Shown: positions 46,109 through 56,935, numbered from the stretch's first letter. The stretch: DNA of 64,000 nucleotides from Pseudomonas fluorescens (GCF_902497995.1 NZ_CABVII010000006.1:124001-188000), one strand, 5' to 3'. Program-made: numbers and translations. The notes: generated from the sequence alone by a model not told the origin.

Positions 46109-46132
46109 CGAAATATTTCAAGAAATATTTCG
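46109..46132. promoter_or_regulatory. Twin GAAATATTTC palindromes upstream of gltS
   Basis: GAAATATTTC (46110-46119) is itself a perfect palindrome and is repeated at 46122-46131. Together they form an 11+2+11 perfect dyad 126 bases before the gltS ATG. The 430-base gap between rph and gltS otherwise holds only the REP palindrome and A+T-rich DNA. Confidence 0.7.
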
Positions 46133-46257
46133 ACATATTCAAACCATTGAAGGTCCTTGAATCTAAAACCAATCAGTGTTGAGACGATCAACCTGTTCAA
46201 GAGGCGTGTCCAGGTAAACAGTTCGCCCCTGAATATATATATCCAAGAATAATCCCA

Positions 46258-47466
46258 ATGGTTCAGCTCGATTTTTATGGAACATTAGTCGCCGCCTCCT
46301 TAGTACTTCTGCTGGGTCGCGGGCTCGTCATGCGTGTTGGTTTTTTACGCGCCTACAACATCCCCGAGCCGGTTGCCGGCGGCCTGGTGGTTGCCCTGGT
46401 TCTTTTGGCCTTACGAAGCTTTGATGTTCAAGTCCGATTTGATACTTCGCTGCAGACGCCCCTGATGTTGGCGTTTTTCGCCACCATTGGCTTGAGTGCA
46501 GATTTCGCCAGCCTGAGGAAAGGCGGGCGCGTAGTGGGGGTCTTTGTCCTGGCCGTCACCGGGCTTCTAGTGGTCCAGAATGCGATGGGTATCGGTCTCG
46601 CAACGATGTTGGGGCTCGATCCTTTGATGGGCCTGCTGACAGGCTCGGTTACCTTGGCCGGGGGCCACGGTACGGGCGCCGCATGGGGAGCGACGTTCAG
46701 CGAGCAGTACGGTCTCGCTTCCGCCTCCGAACTTGCGATGGCCTCTGCGACGTTTGGATTGGTGCTGGGTGGTTTGATTGGTGGACCGGTGGCGCGCCTG
46801 CTCATCAAGCGCATACAAGTACCGGGTTGCGTTGAGCAAGAAAAGCCACGGGTGCCAAAGGGCTTTGAACAGCCGAACAAAGAGCGCTCGATCACACCTT
46901 TTTCGTTTATTGAGACACTCGCGCTGATTGCTGTCAGCTTACTGGCAGGTTCTCTTCTGAATAAACTGCTCCTCGGAACCGCATTTGAGTTGCCGACCTT
47001 CGTTTGCGTCTTGTTCGTGGGTGTGGTTTTACGCAACAGTCTTTCAGCACTTGGCCTTTATCAAGTGTTTGAGCGTGAAGTCTCAGTGCTGGGGAATGTC
47101 AGCTTGTCGCTGTTTCTGGCGATCGCTCTGATGTCGCTCAAACTGTGGGATCTGGCTGCACTGGCTTTGCCGATATTCATCATCCTGGCTGCGCAAACGC
47201 TGGTCATGGCGCTGTTTGCGATTTTCGTGACCTTTAGAATCATGGGCAGTAACTACGATGCAGCCGTACTGGCGGCCGGTCATTGCGGTTTTGGGTTGGG
47301 TGCCACGCCAACGGCCATCGCTAACATGCAAGCGGTGACGCAGCGTTATGGCCCTTCGCAGATAGCGTTTCTGGTGGTGCCCATGGTGGGGGCTTTCTTC
47401 ATCGACATCATTAATGTCATCGTGATCAAGTTGTACCTTGCGCTGCCGTTTTTTGTCGCGGCGTGA
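46258..47466 (+). CDS. gltS: Sodium/glutamate symporter
   Basis: 402-residue inner-membrane Na+:glutamate symporter of the ESS/GltS family, with about ten TM segments and two inverted halves. TLAGGHGTGAAWGATF near residue 137 and AGHCGFGLGATPTAIANM near 340 are the two re-entrant-loop motifs. The G+C content is lower than in rph and crc. The ATG at 46258 has no good ribosome site (AAGAATAATCCC upstream), so the start is less certain; the N-terminal residues VQLDFYGTLVAA fit the family. It lies between rph and crc, which I recall as adjacent in other Pseudomonas. Confidence 0.9.
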   Translation: MVQLDFYGTLVAASLVLLLGRGLVMRVGFLRAYNIPEPVAGGLVVALVLLALRSFDVQVRFDTSLQTPLMLAFFATIGLSADFASLRKGGRVVGVFVLAVTGLLVVQNAMGIGLATMLGLDPLMGLLTGSVTLAGGHGTGAAWGATFSEQYGLASASELAMASATFGLVLGGLIGGPVARLLIKRIQVPGCVEQEKPRVPKGFEQPNKERSITPFSFIETLALIAVSLLAGSLLNKLLLGTAFELPTFVCVLFVGVVLRNSLSALGLYQVFEREVSVLGNVSLSLFLAIALMSLKLWDLAALALPIFIILAAQTLVMALFAIFVTFRIMGSNYDAAVLAAGHCGFGLGATPTAIANMQAVTQRYGPSQIAFLVVPMVGAFFIDIINVIVIKLYLALPFFVAA

Positions 47467-47519
47467 CGTTCAGGTCTGGTCCGGAGGAAGTGAGCTGTTT
47501 TTACCCTGGATTGGCGCAT

Positions 47520-47556
47520 AAAAAATGCCCGTATCTTGCGATACGGGCATTTTCTT
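47520..47556. terminator. Bidirectional terminator between gltS and crc
   Basis: A-run, then TGCCCGTATC paired with GATACGGGCA, then TTTTCTTT. It serves gltS on the plus strand and crc on the minus strand. The stem core is the same as in the rpmG terminator. Confidence 0.88.
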
Positions 47557-47629
47557 TAACCGGCCAGCAGATCGCCTGGTTTCACACCGCCTGAGCGATG
47601 CCGGTTTTTGTGTGTCTGCGAAGAAACGC

Positions 47630-48409
47630 TTAGATGGTCAGCGTCCAGTCGTAGTCCACGATCAGCGGTGCATGCTGCGAGAACCGCGGCTGACGTGGCA
47701 AACGTGCGCTGCGTACAAAGCGGCGCAGGCCCGGGGTCAGCAACTGATAGTCGAAACGCCAACCGAGGTTGAGCATTTCCGCCTGTTCGTTGTCCGGCCA
47801 CCAGCTGTACTGGTCGCCTTCGCGGCTGACTTCTCGCAGGGCATCGACATACCCCATGTTGCCGACAATCTCGTCCATCCAGGCACGTTCAGGTGCCAGG
47901 AAGCCCGGGGATTGCTGGCTGTCGCGCCAGTTCTTGATATCCAGCTTCTGTTGCGCCACGTACAGCGAGCCACAATAAATGTACTCGCGACGTTTGCGCC
48001 GCTGTTTATCCAGGTAACGGGCGAAATCGTCCATTAGCTTGAACTTCTGGTTCAAGTCTTCATCGCCGTTCTGCCCCGAAGGGAGCAGCAAGGTCGCGAT
48101 GCTGACCTTGTCGAAATCGGCTTGCAGGTAGCGCCCGTAGCGGTCGGCCGTCTCGAAGCCGAGACCGCTGATGACTGCCTTCGGTTGCAACCGCGAATAC
48201 AAAGCCACGCCACCTTGGGCGGGAACTTCGGCTTCGCAGGCATAAAGGAAGTAGCCATCCAGTTGGAAGGCTGGATCGTCCAGTTCAAAGGCGGAGGCGC
48301 GGGTGTCCTGCAGGCAGATGACGTCGGCATTCTGTGCTTGCAGCCAACTGAGCAACCCTCGCTCCACTGCAGCCTGAATACCATTGACGTTCACACTGAT
48401 GATCCGCAT
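47630..48409 (-). CDS. crc: Catabolite repression control protein Crc
   Basis: Works with Hfq on A-rich mRNA leaders to repress translation of catabolic genes when preferred carbon sources are present. 259 residues with the exonuclease III/endonuclease fold, starting MRIISVNVNGIQAAVERGLL; the nuclease residues are degenerate, as is normal in Crc. The C-terminal part reads WRFDYQLLTPGLRRFV. The ATG at 48409 has weak but usual flanks; the open frame reaching 48445 is not needed. It diverges from pyrE. Confidence 0.95.
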   Translation of the reverse strand: MRIISVNVNGIQAAVERGLLSWLQAQNADVICLQDTRASAFELDDPAFQLDGYFLYACEAEVPAQGGVALYSRLQPKAVISGLGFETADRYGRYLQADFDKVSIATLLLPSGQNGDEDLNQKFKLMDDFARYLDKQRRKRREYIYCGSLYVAQQKLDIKNWRDSQQSPGFLAPERAWMDEIVGNMGYVDALREVSREGDQYSWWPDNEQAEMLNLGWRFDYQLLTPGLRRFVRSARLPRQPRFSQHAPLIVDYDWTLTI

Positions 48410-48431
48410 AAATGGCCCCAAAAATCGCGTG

Positions 48432-48446
48432 CGTGTATGATACACG
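48432..48446. promoter_or_regulatory. Shared crc/pyrE promoter dyad
   Basis: CGTGTATGATACACG is a near-perfect palindrome with -10-like TATGAT on the plus strand (48436-48441) and TATCAT on the minus, in the 82-base gap between the divergent genes. No -35 is clear on either strand. Confidence 0.45.
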
Positions 48447-48491
48447 GCGTCAACCTAATTAGCTAAATCCGTGGTATTTGGGGTTTTTTTC

Positions 48492-49136
48492 ATGCAAGCG
48501 TATCAACGCGATTTCATTCGTTTTGCCATCGATCGCGGCGTTTTGCGCTTCGGCGAGTTCACCCTGAAGTCCGGGCGCACCAGTCCTTACTTCTTCAATG
48601 CCGGCCTGTTCAATTCAGGGAAGGCCCTGGCGCAGCTGGGTCGTTTCTATGCGGCAGCCATCGTCGAGAGCGGCATTCCCTTCGACGTACTGTTCGGTCC
48701 GGCCTACAAAGGCATCCCCTTGGCAGCGACCACTGCAGTGGCCCTGGCCGAACACCATGAGCGTGATTTGCCATGGTGCTTCAACCGCAAGGAGGCCAAG
48801 GCCCACGGTGAAGGCGGCAGCCTGGTCGGCGCGCCGCTGACCGGTGACGTGCTGATCATCGACGACGTGATCACCGCGGGTACCGCGATTCGTGAGGTGA
48901 TGCAGATCATCGCCTCCCAGGACGGCGCCAAGGCGGCCGGTGTGTTGATCGCCCTCAACCGTCAGGAGCGGGGCAATGGCGAGTTGTCGGCGATCCAGGA
49001 GGTGGAGCGTGACTTCGGCATTCCGGTGATCAGCATTGTTTCGCTGAACCAGGTGCTGGAATTCCTGGCTGATGATCCGCAGCTCAAGCAACACCTGCCG
49101 GCAGTCGAAGCCTACCGCGCCCAATTCGGCGTCTGA
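48492..49136 (+). CDS. pyrE: Orotate phosphoribosyltransferase
   Basis: Makes OMP from orotate and PRPP in pyrimidine synthesis. 214 residues: the PRPP loop [13 protein letters not shown] lies near residues 118-130, the flexible loop region is [13 protein letters not shown], and [10 protein letters not shown] lies near residue 71. I chose the ATG at 48492; the open frame from 48471 adds seven unlikely residues. There is no purine-box or attenuator visible, in contrast to E. coli pyrE. Confidence 0.96.
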   Translation: MQAYQRDFIRFAIDRGVLRFGEFTLKSGRTSPYFFNAGLFNSGKALAQLGRFYAAAIVESGIPFDVLFGPAYKGIPLAATTAVALAEHHERDLPWCFNRKEAKAHGEGGSLVGAPLTGDVLIIDDVITAGTAIREVMQIIASQDGAKAAGVLIALNRQERGNGELSAIQEVERDFGIPVISIVSLNQVLEFLADDPQLKQHLPAVEAYRAQFGV

Positions 49137-49153
49137 CCACAGGTATCGTAGGC

Positions 49154-49196
49154 AAAAAAAGACCCCGCTCAGTCTGGCTGAGCGGGGTCTTTTTTT
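49154..49196. terminator. Bidirectional terminator between pyrE and argB
   Basis: A-run, GACCCCGCTCAG paired with CTGAGCGGGGTC, T-run. It is symmetrical, so it can stop pyrE and argB transcription. Confidence 0.93.
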
Positions 49197-49205
49197 GTGT
49201 GTTGC

Positions 49206-50111
<906 letters not shown>

Positions 50112-50151
50112 TCAGGGCTCCGGCACTTCGATAAAAGGCGCTTTCAATAAA

Positions 50152-51549
50152 TCAAAACGGTAGTTGGAGATCAGGTGCAACACGCTTCAACTGGACTTTG
50201 AACACGTCCTTGATGCGTTGCAGTTCCGCCTCGTCATCGGCCTCGAAGCGCAGCACCAGCACCGGTGTGGTGTTGGAGGCGCGAACCAGGCCCCAGCCTT
50301 TGGCGTAGTCGACTCGCACGCCGTCAATGGTGGTCAGGTCAGCGCCTTCGCCCCACTTCGCGTCGTGCAATGCATCAATGATGCTGAATTTGCTCTCTTC
50401 GGTCACATGGATATTGATTTCCGGCGTAGAAATATCGTTCGGGAAGGTCTCGAACAGCTCCTCCGCGGTGGATTTTTCCTTGCTGAGGATCTCCAGCAGC
50501 CGCGCGGCGCTGTAGATGCCGTCGTCGAAACCGAACCAGCGTTCCTTGAAGAAGATGTGCCCGCTCATTTCGCCGGCCAACAGGGCGCCGGTTTGTTTCA
50601 TTTTCTTTTTGATCAACGAGTGACCGGTCTTCCACATTAGCGGACGACCGCCGTATTCCTTGATCAGTGGCGTCAGGCGGCGGGTGCATTTGACGTCGAA
50701 AATGATTTCCGCGTCCGGGTTGCGCGCTACCACGTCACGAGCGAACAGCATCAGCAGGCGGTCTGGGTAGACGATGCTGCCGGTGTTGGTCACCACGCCA
50801 ACGCGGTCGCCGTCGCCGTCGAAGGCCAGGCCCAGGTCGGCGTTGGTTTCCTTGACCTTGGCAATCAGGTCGACGAGGTTTTCTGGCTTGCCCGGATCCG
50901 GATGATGGTTCGGGAAGTTGCCGTCGACTTCGCAGAACAGCGGGATGACTTCGCAGTTCAGGGCTTCGATCAGTTGCGGGGCGATCACGCCGGCCGCGCC
51001 GTTGCCGCAGTCGACCACGACTTTGAGGCGACGGGCGAGTTTGATGTCCTGGACGATTTCGGTGTTGTAGCGATCGAGGATTTCGACCTGGGTAATGCTG
51101 CCCTTGCCACTGCTCAGGTTGTTGGTCTTGAGGCGTTCGTGCAAGGCCTGGATCTGTTCGTTGGCCAGGGTGTCGCCAGCGATGACGATCTTGAAGCCGT
51201 TGTAGTTCGACGGGTTGTGGCTGCCGGTCAGCATGACACCGGATTTGCCGGCCAGTACGTTGGCGGCGTAATACAGCGCAGGCGTTGGCACCAGGCCGAC
51301 GTCGCTGACGTGGCAGCCGCTGTCGGCCAGGCCCTTGATCAGTTGTTCTACCAGCTCCGGGCCTGACAGGCGCCCGTCGCGGCCAACCGAAACGTTGGGT
51401 TCGTCCTGGGCCAGGCTCTGGGAGCCGATGGCGCGACCAAGCCAATAAGCGGTTTCAGCGTTCAAGAATTCCGGGACGGTGCCGCGAATGTCGTAGGCGC
51501 GGAAAATGCTGTCGGGAAACTTGGGTGCGACTTGGGCTGGGGTGCTCAT
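50152..51549 (-). CDS. algC: Phosphomannomutase/phosphoglucomutase AlgC
   Basis: Interconverts the 1- and 6-phosphates of mannose and glucose, feeding alginate, LPS and rhamnolipid synthesis. 465 residues, the usual AlgC length. The phosphoserine loop TGSHNPSNYNG lies near residue 107, the metal-binding DGDGDRVG near 242, and a sugar-binding GEMSGHIFF near 324. It is 261 bases after dut; the gap holds a TGCCCGG/CCGGGCA stem (51762-51783) and no gene I can support. Confidence 0.96.
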   Translation of the reverse strand: MSTPAQVAPKFPDSIFRAYDIRGTVPEFLNAETAYWLGRAIGSQSLAQDEPNVSVGRDGRLSGPELVEQLIKGLADSGCHVSDVGLVPTPALYYAANVLAGKSGVMLTGSHNPSNYNGFKIVIAGDTLANEQIQALHERLKTNNLSSGKGSITQVEILDRYNTEIVQDIKLARRLKVVVDCGNGAAGVIAPQLIEALNCEVIPLFCEVDGNFPNHHPDPGKPENLVDLIAKVKETNADLGLAFDGDGDRVGVVTNTGSIVYPDRLLMLFARDVVARNPDAEIIFDVKCTRRLTPLIKEYGGRPLMWKTGHSLIKKKMKQTGALLAGEMSGHIFFKERWFGFDDGIYSAARLLEILSKEKSTAEELFETFPNDISTPEINIHVTEESKFSIIDALHDAKWGEGADLTTIDGVRVDYAKGWGLVRASNTTPVLVLRFEADDEAELQRIKDVFKVQLKRVAPDLQLPF

Positions 51550-51810
51550 TACTGGGAATGCTCCATCTTTAAAGTGGCTGGACCTGCCTGCGAATAACTC
51601 GCCGGCTGGCTCAAACTGAAGGGTATGACGGCGTTTTCGGCAGAGAGTTCGTGGTGTGCAAAGGCCATGTCACCCGTATCGGCGAGCCAATGGCCGGCCA
51701 AAGCCTTGATTTTGAGCGGTAAACCTTCCAGATGGGTTTGTGCAATTTTCATCCGGAATCTAATGCCCGGGTTTTCGACCGGGCAGGGTACCCGGCCTGA
51801 AAACAGGCAA

Positions 51811-52266
51811 TCAGTGGCTGCCGGAATGACCGAAACCGCCAGTGCCGCGCTGGGTTTCGACGAACTCTTCGACCATCTCGAAGTGCGCTTGAACCACCGG
51901 CACCAACACCAGTTGAGCCAGGCGTTCGCCGACCACGATGTTGAAATCGGTCTGACCACGATTCCAGCACGACACCATCAGCGGGCCCTGGTAATCGGAA
52001 TCGATCAAGCCGACCAGGTTGCCCAGCACGATGCCGTGCTTATGACCCAGGCCGGAACGCGGCAGAATCAGCGCCGCCAGGCCAGGGTCGCCGATGTACA
52101 CCGACAGGCCGGTAGGAATCAGCAGGGTTTCGCCCGGCTTGATCACGGTGTCTTTTTCCAGCATGGCGCGCAGGTCGAGGCCGGCGGAGCCAGGGGTGGC
52201 GTACTGCGGCAGCGGGAATTCGGTACCGATGCGGGGGTCGAGGATCTTGGCTTGCAAAGCGTGCAT
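51811..52266 (-). CDS. dut: Deoxyuridine 5'-triphosphate nucleotidohydrolase
   Basis: Homotrimeric dUTPase that removes dUTP and supplies dUMP. 151 residues with the five motifs: [10 protein letters not shown] (I), [11 protein letters not shown] (II), [13 protein letters not shown] (III), [10 protein letters not shown] (IV) and the C-terminal GTGGFGHSG (V). All are present and in order. It starts five bases after coaBC on the same strand. Confidence 0.96.
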   Translation of the reverse strand: MHALQAKILDPRIGTEFPLPQYATPGSAGLDLRAMLEKDTVIKPGETLLIPTGLSVYIGDPGLAALILPRSGLGHKHGIVLGNLVGLIDSDYQGPLMVSCWNRGQTDFNIVVGERLAQLVLVPVVQAHFEMVEEFVETQRGTGGFGHSGSH

Positions 52267-52271
52267 GTAAA

Positions 52272-53480
52272 TTAAACCTGGTTCAGACGTTCGGCGATAA
52301 AAGTGATCAGCTGGCGGGCAATCTTGCTCTTGCTGGTCTGGGCGAAAAGTGTGGCATGTAACTGACGGTCGATCACGCTGCAGGCGTTTTCTTCGCTATT
52401 GAAACCAATGCTCGGGTTCGCGACGTCATTGGCGACGATCAAATCGAGGTTCTTGTCTTTCAACTTGCGGGCAGCGTAGTCGAGCAGGTGTTCGGTTTCG
52501 GCGGCGAAACCGACACTGAATGGACGGTCAGGGCGGGTGGCGATGGAGGCCAGGATGTCCGGGTTACGCACCATCTGTAGCAACAAGCCGTCGCCGTTCG
52601 TAGGATCTTTCTTGAGTTTCTGTGGGGCAACGACTTCCGGGCGGTAGTCTGCGACTGCTGCCGAGGCGATAAACAGGTCGCAGGGGATCGCGGCTTCACA
52701 CGCGGCGAGCATGTCACGGGCGCTGACCACGTCGATGCGGGTGACGCGATCCGGCGTCGGCAGGTGCACCGGGCCGGTGATCAGGGTCACACGGGCGCCG
52801 GCTTCTACCGCGGCTTCGGCCAGGGCAAAGCCCATTTTGCCGGAACTGTGGTTGGTGATGTAGCGCACCGGGTCGATGTTTTCCTGGGTCGGGCCGGCGG
52901 TGATCAGCACGTGTTTGCCGGTCAGCGCCTGACGCTGGAAGCAGTCCGCCGCGCACTGGGCGAGTTCGATGGCTTCGAGCATGCGGCCCAGGCCGACGTC
53001 ACCACAGGCCTGGCTGCCCGAGGCTGGGCCGAAGACTTTGAGGTCACGGTTTTCGAGGGTTTGCAGGTTGGCCTGGGTGGCCGGATCGCGCCACATCGCC
53101 TGATTCATCGCCGGGGCGACGGCGACCACGGCGTCGGTGGCCAGCACCAGCGTGGTCAGCAGGTCATCGGCAATGCCTTGGGCCAGACGGGCGATCAGGT
53201 CCGCGGTGGCGGGGGCGATCAGCACCAGGTCGGCCCATTTGGCCAGCTCGATGTGGCCCATGGCGGCTTCGGCCGCAGGGTCCAGCAGGTCGAGGTGGAC
53301 CGGGTGCCCGGAGAGGGCCTGCATGGTTAGCGGGGTGATGAACTCACTGCCGCCGCGAGTCATGACCACGCGTACTTCGGCGCCCTGGTCGATCAAGCGA
53401 CGAACCAGATCGGCGCTTTTGTAGGCAGCAATGCCGCCGCCGACGCCCAGAACGATGCGTTTCCGATACAGCCGCTGCAT
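52272..53480 (-). CDS. coaBC: Phosphopantothenoylcysteine synthetase/decarboxylase
   Basis: Bifunctional enzyme of coenzyme A synthesis. 402 residues: the N-terminal CoaC flavin decarboxylase ([28 protein letters not shown]) and the C-terminal CoaB synthetase from about residue 190 ([20 protein letters not shown]). The ATG at 53480 follows AAAGGCAG; the longer frame to 53549 is not needed. It is the first gene of coaBC-dut-(algC-argB) and is divergent from radC. Confidence 0.95.
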   Translation of the reverse strand: MQRLYRKRIVLGVGGGIAAYKSADLVRRLIDQGAEVRVVMTRGGSEFITPLTMQALSGHPVHLDLLDPAAEAAMGHIELAKWADLVLIAPATADLIARLAQGIADDLLTTLVLATDAVVAVAPAMNQAMWRDPATQANLQTLENRDLKVFGPASGSQACGDVGLGRMLEAIELAQCAADCFQRQALTGKHVLITAGPTQENIDPVRYITNHSSGKMGFALAEAAVEAGARVTLITGPVHLPTPDRVTRIDVVSARDMLAACEAAIPCDLFIASAAVADYRPEVVAPQKLKKDPTNGDGLLLQMVRNPDILASIATRPDRPFSVGFAAETEHLLDYAARKLKDKNLDLIVANDVANPSIGFNSEENACSVIDRQLHATLFAQTSKSKIARQLITFIAERLNQV

Positions 53481-53617
53481 AGGTCTGCCTTTCAGTTCGT
53501 TGATGACTGCATGGCGATACCCCCTCCCCAGGGATGAAATCGCCCGCAAAAAAGATGGGCTACGATATCACAGCGACCGCTATGGAACAGCGGGCGCCCA
53601 TATTCCAGGGAGGTGCT

Positions 53618-54292
53618 ATGAGTATTCGCGATTGGCCGGCGGCCGAGCGGCCGCGGGAGAGATTGCTTGAACTGGGGGCCGCGAGTCTTTCGGACGCCGA
53701 ACTGCTGGCCATTTTTTTACGAACCGGCGTGTCCGGCAAAAGCGCAGTGGACCTGGCGCGGCACTTGTTGAATCAGTTTGGCAGCCTGCGCTCGTTACTC
53801 GAGGCTGATCAGGCAGCGTTCAGCAGGCAGTTGGGGCTCGGGCCGGCAAAATTCGCTCAGTTGCAGGCGGCACAGGAAATGGGCAGGCGGCATTTGGCCG
53901 AACGTGCGCGCCAGAAATCGGCGCTGGAAAATCCGCAGGCGGTTCGTGATTACCTGACGTCGATGCTCCGCCACGAGCCTCATGAGGTGTTCGGCTGTCT
54001 GTTTCTGGACTCCAGGCATCAAGTGCTGTCCTTCGAGGCGTTGTTTCGCGGCTCGATCGACAGCACGAGTGTCCATCCCCGGCAGGTGGTCAAGCGGGCC
54101 CTGGCCCACAACGCCGCAGCGTTGATTCTCTGCCACAATCACCCGTCGGGTAATACCAGCCCCAGTCAGGCCGATCGCACGTTGACCAAGCGCCTGCAGG
54201 AGGCGCTGGAGTTGATCGATGTGCGGGTGCTCGACCATTTCATCATCGGTGACGGCGAGCCGCTGTCCATGGCCGAGTATGGGTGGATGTAG
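53618..54292 (+). CDS. radC: JAMM-domain protein RadC
   Basis: 224-residue protein: an N-terminal helix-hairpin-helix region (residues about 5-90) and a C-terminal JAMM/MPN+ domain with the zinc motif [15 protein letters not shown] near residue 172. The old DNA-repair assignment is doubtful; the role of the domain in core RadC is unknown. The ATG at 53618 follows GGGAGG; the frame from 53534 is longer but has no better site. It shares a promoter region with the divergent coaBC. Confidence 0.93.
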   Translation: MSIRDWPAAERPRERLLELGAASLSDAELLAIFLRTGVSGKSAVDLARHLLNQFGSLRSLLEADQAAFSRQLGLGPAKFAQLQAAQEMGRRHLAERARQKSALENPQAVRDYLTSMLRHEPHEVFGCLFLDSRHQVLSFEALFRGSIDSTSVHPRQVVKRALAHNAAALILCHNHPSGNTSPSQADRTLTKRLQEALELIDVRVLDHFIIGDGEPLSMAEYGWM

Positions 54293-54313
54293 GCGAGGGG
54301 AATACGAATCCCA

Positions 54314-54403
54314 TGTGGGAGCGGGCTTGCTCGCGAAAGCGGTGTATCAGGCGACATCAACATTGACTGGGCCGCCGTCTTCGCGAGCAAGCCCGCTCCC
54401 ACA
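54314..54403. repeat. REP pair
   Basis: TGTGGGAGCGGGCTTGCTCG and its inverse, between convergent radC and the peptide-binding gene. Confidence 0.9.
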
Positions 54404-54422
54404 GGATTTGTGGCGACGCTGA

Positions 54423-56009
54423 TTATTTGAGGTTGACCTTGGAGTAATCCTGGCGGCCGAACGGGCTGACCGAATACCCCTCGACATCCTTGCGTGTCAG
54501 TGCGAACGCAGTCGGATGAGCCAGTGGCAGCCAAAGCGCCTGCTGCTGGATCTGCGCCTGGGCCTGTTCGTAGAGCTTGGTGCGCACACCTTGCTCGCTG
54601 GTGGTCTTGCCGGCACTGATCTGCTTGTCCAGGTCCTGATTGCAGTAACGGGCGAAGTTGGTGCCGGACTTGAGGGCGGCGCAGGAAAACTGCGGCGTGA
54701 GGAAGTTGTCCGGGTCCCCATTGTCACCGGCCCAGCCCATGAACAGCAGGTCGTGTTCACCGGCCTTGGCGCGGCGAATCAACTCGCCCCATTCGATCAC
54801 CCGAATCTCGGCTTGAATACCGATCTGCGCGAGGTCCGATTGCAGCATTTGCGCGCTGAGGCTCGGGTTCGGGTTGAGCAGGCTGCCGGAAGGTCGGGTC
54901 CAGATAGTGGTGTTGAAACCGTCCTTGAGCCCGGCCTTGGCCATCAATGCCCGCGCTTTTTCGACGTCATGCGGGTAGCCCGGCAAACCTTTGGCGTAAC
55001 TCCAGGTGTTCGGCGGGTATGGGCCATTGGCGGGCTCGGCGGTGTCTTCGAACACGGCCTTGACGTAGTTGGCCTTGTCGAACGCGAGGTTGATCGCCTG
55101 GCGCACTTCAGGCTTGTCCAGCGGTGGATGCTGGCTGTTGATGGCGACGAACGCGGTCATGAACGCGTCCGTCTTTTCCACTTTCAAAGTGGGTTCCTTC
55201 AACGCCGATTGTACGTCCAGCGGCTTGGGCGACAGAGCGATCTGGCACTCGTTGCGGCGCAACTTCTGCAGGCGCACGTTGGCATCCGGGGTGATGGCAA
55301 AGATCAGCGGGTCCACCGACGGCTTGCCACGGAAGTAGTCCGGGTTGGCCTTGTAGCGAATCGAGGCATCTTTCTGGAAGCGCGTGAAGATGAAAGGGCC
55401 GGTACCGATCGGCTGGCTGTTGAGTTTCTCCGGGGTGCCGGCCTTCATCAGTTTGTCGGCGTATTCGGCGGAATAGATCGAGGCGAAGCCCATGCTCAGG
55501 GTCGCGAGGAAAGTCGAGTCGGGATGGTCGAGGGTGAAGCGCACGGTCAATGGGTCCAGCGCGTCGATCTTCTTGATCAATGCGGGCAACTGCATCGACT
55601 GGGCATGCGGGAAGCCACTCTGGGCCACTTTGTGCCACGGGTTTGCAGGGTCGAGCATGCGGTCGAAGCTGAACTTCACGTCTTCGGCGGTCAGATCGCG
55701 AGTCGGGTTGAAATAGTCGGTGTGGTGGAACTTGACCTTCGGGTGCAATTTGAAGACATAGGTCAAGCCGTCGGGCGTAACTTCCCAGCTGTCCGCGAGG
55801 CCGGCGACCACTTTGCCGCTGGCCGTATCGAAGTCCACCAGGCGGTTCATCAGCACATCGGCCGAGGCGTTGGTGGTGGTCAGCGAGTTGTATTGCACCA
55901 CATCGAAGCCTTCAGGGCTGGCCTCGGTGCAGACGCTCAAGGCCGCGGCCATAGCCTGTGGGCTCAGCAGCAGCGGGGCAAGCAACAGCGGTAGGGCAGC
56001 GAGGCGCAT
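54423..56009 (-). CDS. Periplasmic peptide-binding protein (DppA-like, SBP_bac_5)
   Basis: 528-residue binding protein of dipeptide/oligopeptide ABC transporters (family 5). A signal peptide ends near AMAA, residue 22. The core motif LADSWEVTPDGLTYVFKLHPKVKFHHTD (about residues 70-97) is diagnostic. No permease or ATPase genes lie next to it, so it would serve a transporter encoded elsewhere. The peptide, or perhaps haem, specificity is unknown. Confidence 0.88.
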   Translation of the reverse strand: MRLAALPLLLAPLLLSPQAMAAALSVCTEASPEGFDVVQYNSLTTTNASADVLMNRLVDFDTASGKVVAGLADSWEVTPDGLTYVFKLHPKVKFHHTDYFNPTRDLTAEDVKFSFDRMLDPANPWHKVAQSGFPHAQSMQLPALIKKIDALDPLTVRFTLDHPDSTFLATLSMGFASIYSAEYADKLMKAGTPEKLNSQPIGTGPFIFTRFQKDASIRYKANPDYFRGKPSVDPLIFAITPDANVRLQKLRRNECQIALSPKPLDVQSALKEPTLKVEKTDAFMTAFVAINSQHPPLDKPEVRQAINLAFDKANYVKAVFEDTAEPANGPYPPNTWSYAKGLPGYPHDVEKARALMAKAGLKDGFNTTIWTRPSGSLLNPNPSLSAQMLQSDLAQIGIQAEIRVIEWGELIRRAKAGEHDLLFMGWAGDNGDPDNFLTPQFSCAALKSGTNFARYCNQDLDKQISAGKTTSEQGVRTKLYEQAQAQIQQQALWLPLAHPTAFALTRKDVEGYSVSPFGRQDYSKVNLK

Positions 56010-56277
56010 GGTCGGATTCCTTTACAGATCGAAGGCCCATCTGCAAGTGCAGTCTGGAAAAGGCTTACCCTAGTAGGCTCTTTTGCAAATGACTATCCCC
56101 TTTTTCATTTTAAGGGGACTATGTGCGATTGATTCAGGTGTGCGGCGGTTGGCAAAACCCTGGATTGGTGGCTCTGCCGATTTTCTGCGACGAGTGGTCG
56201 CTATCGACGACAGCCTTTGTCTTGGGCACTCGGAGCCAGAAAAAACGGGTTTTTATCAACTCGGCGCACACGGAATG

Positions 56278-56306
56278 TTGTTGCTCTTCAGTCTTTCTGG
56301 TATAAA
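56278..56306 (+). promoter_or_regulatory. Strong sigma-70 promoter of rpmBG
   Basis: TTGTTG (56278-56283) and TATAAA (56301-56306) with an exact 17-base spacer. It leaves a leader of about 140 bases with two or three GC-rich hairpins (for example near 56373 and 56413). The 445-base gap upstream of rpmB has no other gene I can support. Confidence 0.75.
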
Positions 56307-56454
56307 GCAGCGCTCTTTTCTAGGGGCCCGGTTCCTTCACTGTAGGTGTAGCCGGTAAGACCTCTAAAGAAACGCGGCGCCTGGCGCCAAATGACTGAGA
56401 GATTAAGCGGCCAACCCATGCCGGGTTGGGCATGTGGTTTTAGAGGGCTGAGGC

Positions 56455-56688
56455 ATGTCGAGAGTATGTCAAGTTACCGGTAAGGGTCCGGTGACTGGGA
56501 ATAACATTTCCCACGCAAACAACAAAACCCGTCGTCGTTTCCTGCCGAACCTGCAGCATCACCGCTTCTGGGTTGAAGAAGAGAAACGTTTCGTGCGTCT
56601 GCGCGTATCTGCCAAAGGCATGCGTATCATCGACAAGCGTGGCATCACTGTCGTGCTGGCCGAAATCCGCGCTGCTGGCAAGATCTAA
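56455..56688 (+). CDS. rpmB: 50S ribosomal protein L28
   Basis: 77-residue large-subunit protein starting [16 protein letters not shown]. Only one cysteine is present, so it is a zinc-free (C-) form. The ATG at 56455 has a GAGG-like site. rpmG follows 11 bases on. Confidence 0.97.
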   Translation: MSRVCQVTGKGPVTGNNISHANNKTRRRFLPNLQHHRFWVEEEKRFVRLRVSAKGMRIIDKRGITVVLAEIRAAGKI

Positions 56689-56699
56689 GGGAGCTAATC

Positions 56700-56855
56700 A
56701 TGCGTGAATTGATTCGTTTGATTTCGAGCGCCGGTACTGGTCACTTCTACACTACCGACAAGAACAAGCGCACTACTCCGGACAAAATCGAGATCAAGAA
56801 ATTTGATCCGGTTGTTCGCAAGCACGTGATCTACAAAGAAGGCAAAATCAAGTAA
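56700..56855 (+). CDS. rpmG: 50S ribosomal protein L33
   Basis: 51-residue protein, [20 protein letters not shown]..., with C-terminal [11 protein letters not shown]. It lacks the CxxC pairs of zinc-binding L33, so it is the C- paralogue. It is cotranscribed with rpmB and followed by a strong terminator. Confidence 0.97.
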   Translation: MRELIRLISSAGTGHFYTTDKNKRTTPDKIEIKKFDPVVRKHVIYKEGKIK

Positions 56856-56872
56856 TTGATTTTTCCCTCTTA

Positions 56873-56911
56873 CAAAAAAGGCCCGTATCGCGAGATACGG
56901 GCCTTTTTTGT
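56873..56911 (+). terminator. Rho-independent terminator of rpmBG
   Basis: A-run, GGCCCGTATC paired with GATACGGGCC around GCGA, T-run. It is symmetrical, so it may also act on minus-strand transcripts from the I78-like pair. Confidence 0.93.
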
Positions 56912-56935
56912 TGGGCGCAAAAACTGCCGGTTTTT

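Noticed and set aside
51549..51959. Open frame between algC and dut
   Set aside because: It overlaps dut in another frame and its unique part has no recognisable features; the stem at 51762 fits a transcript end better.
56083..56358. Open frame in the rpmB upstream gap
   Set aside because: It runs through the strong promoter of rpmBG and has low-complexity, non-family sequence.
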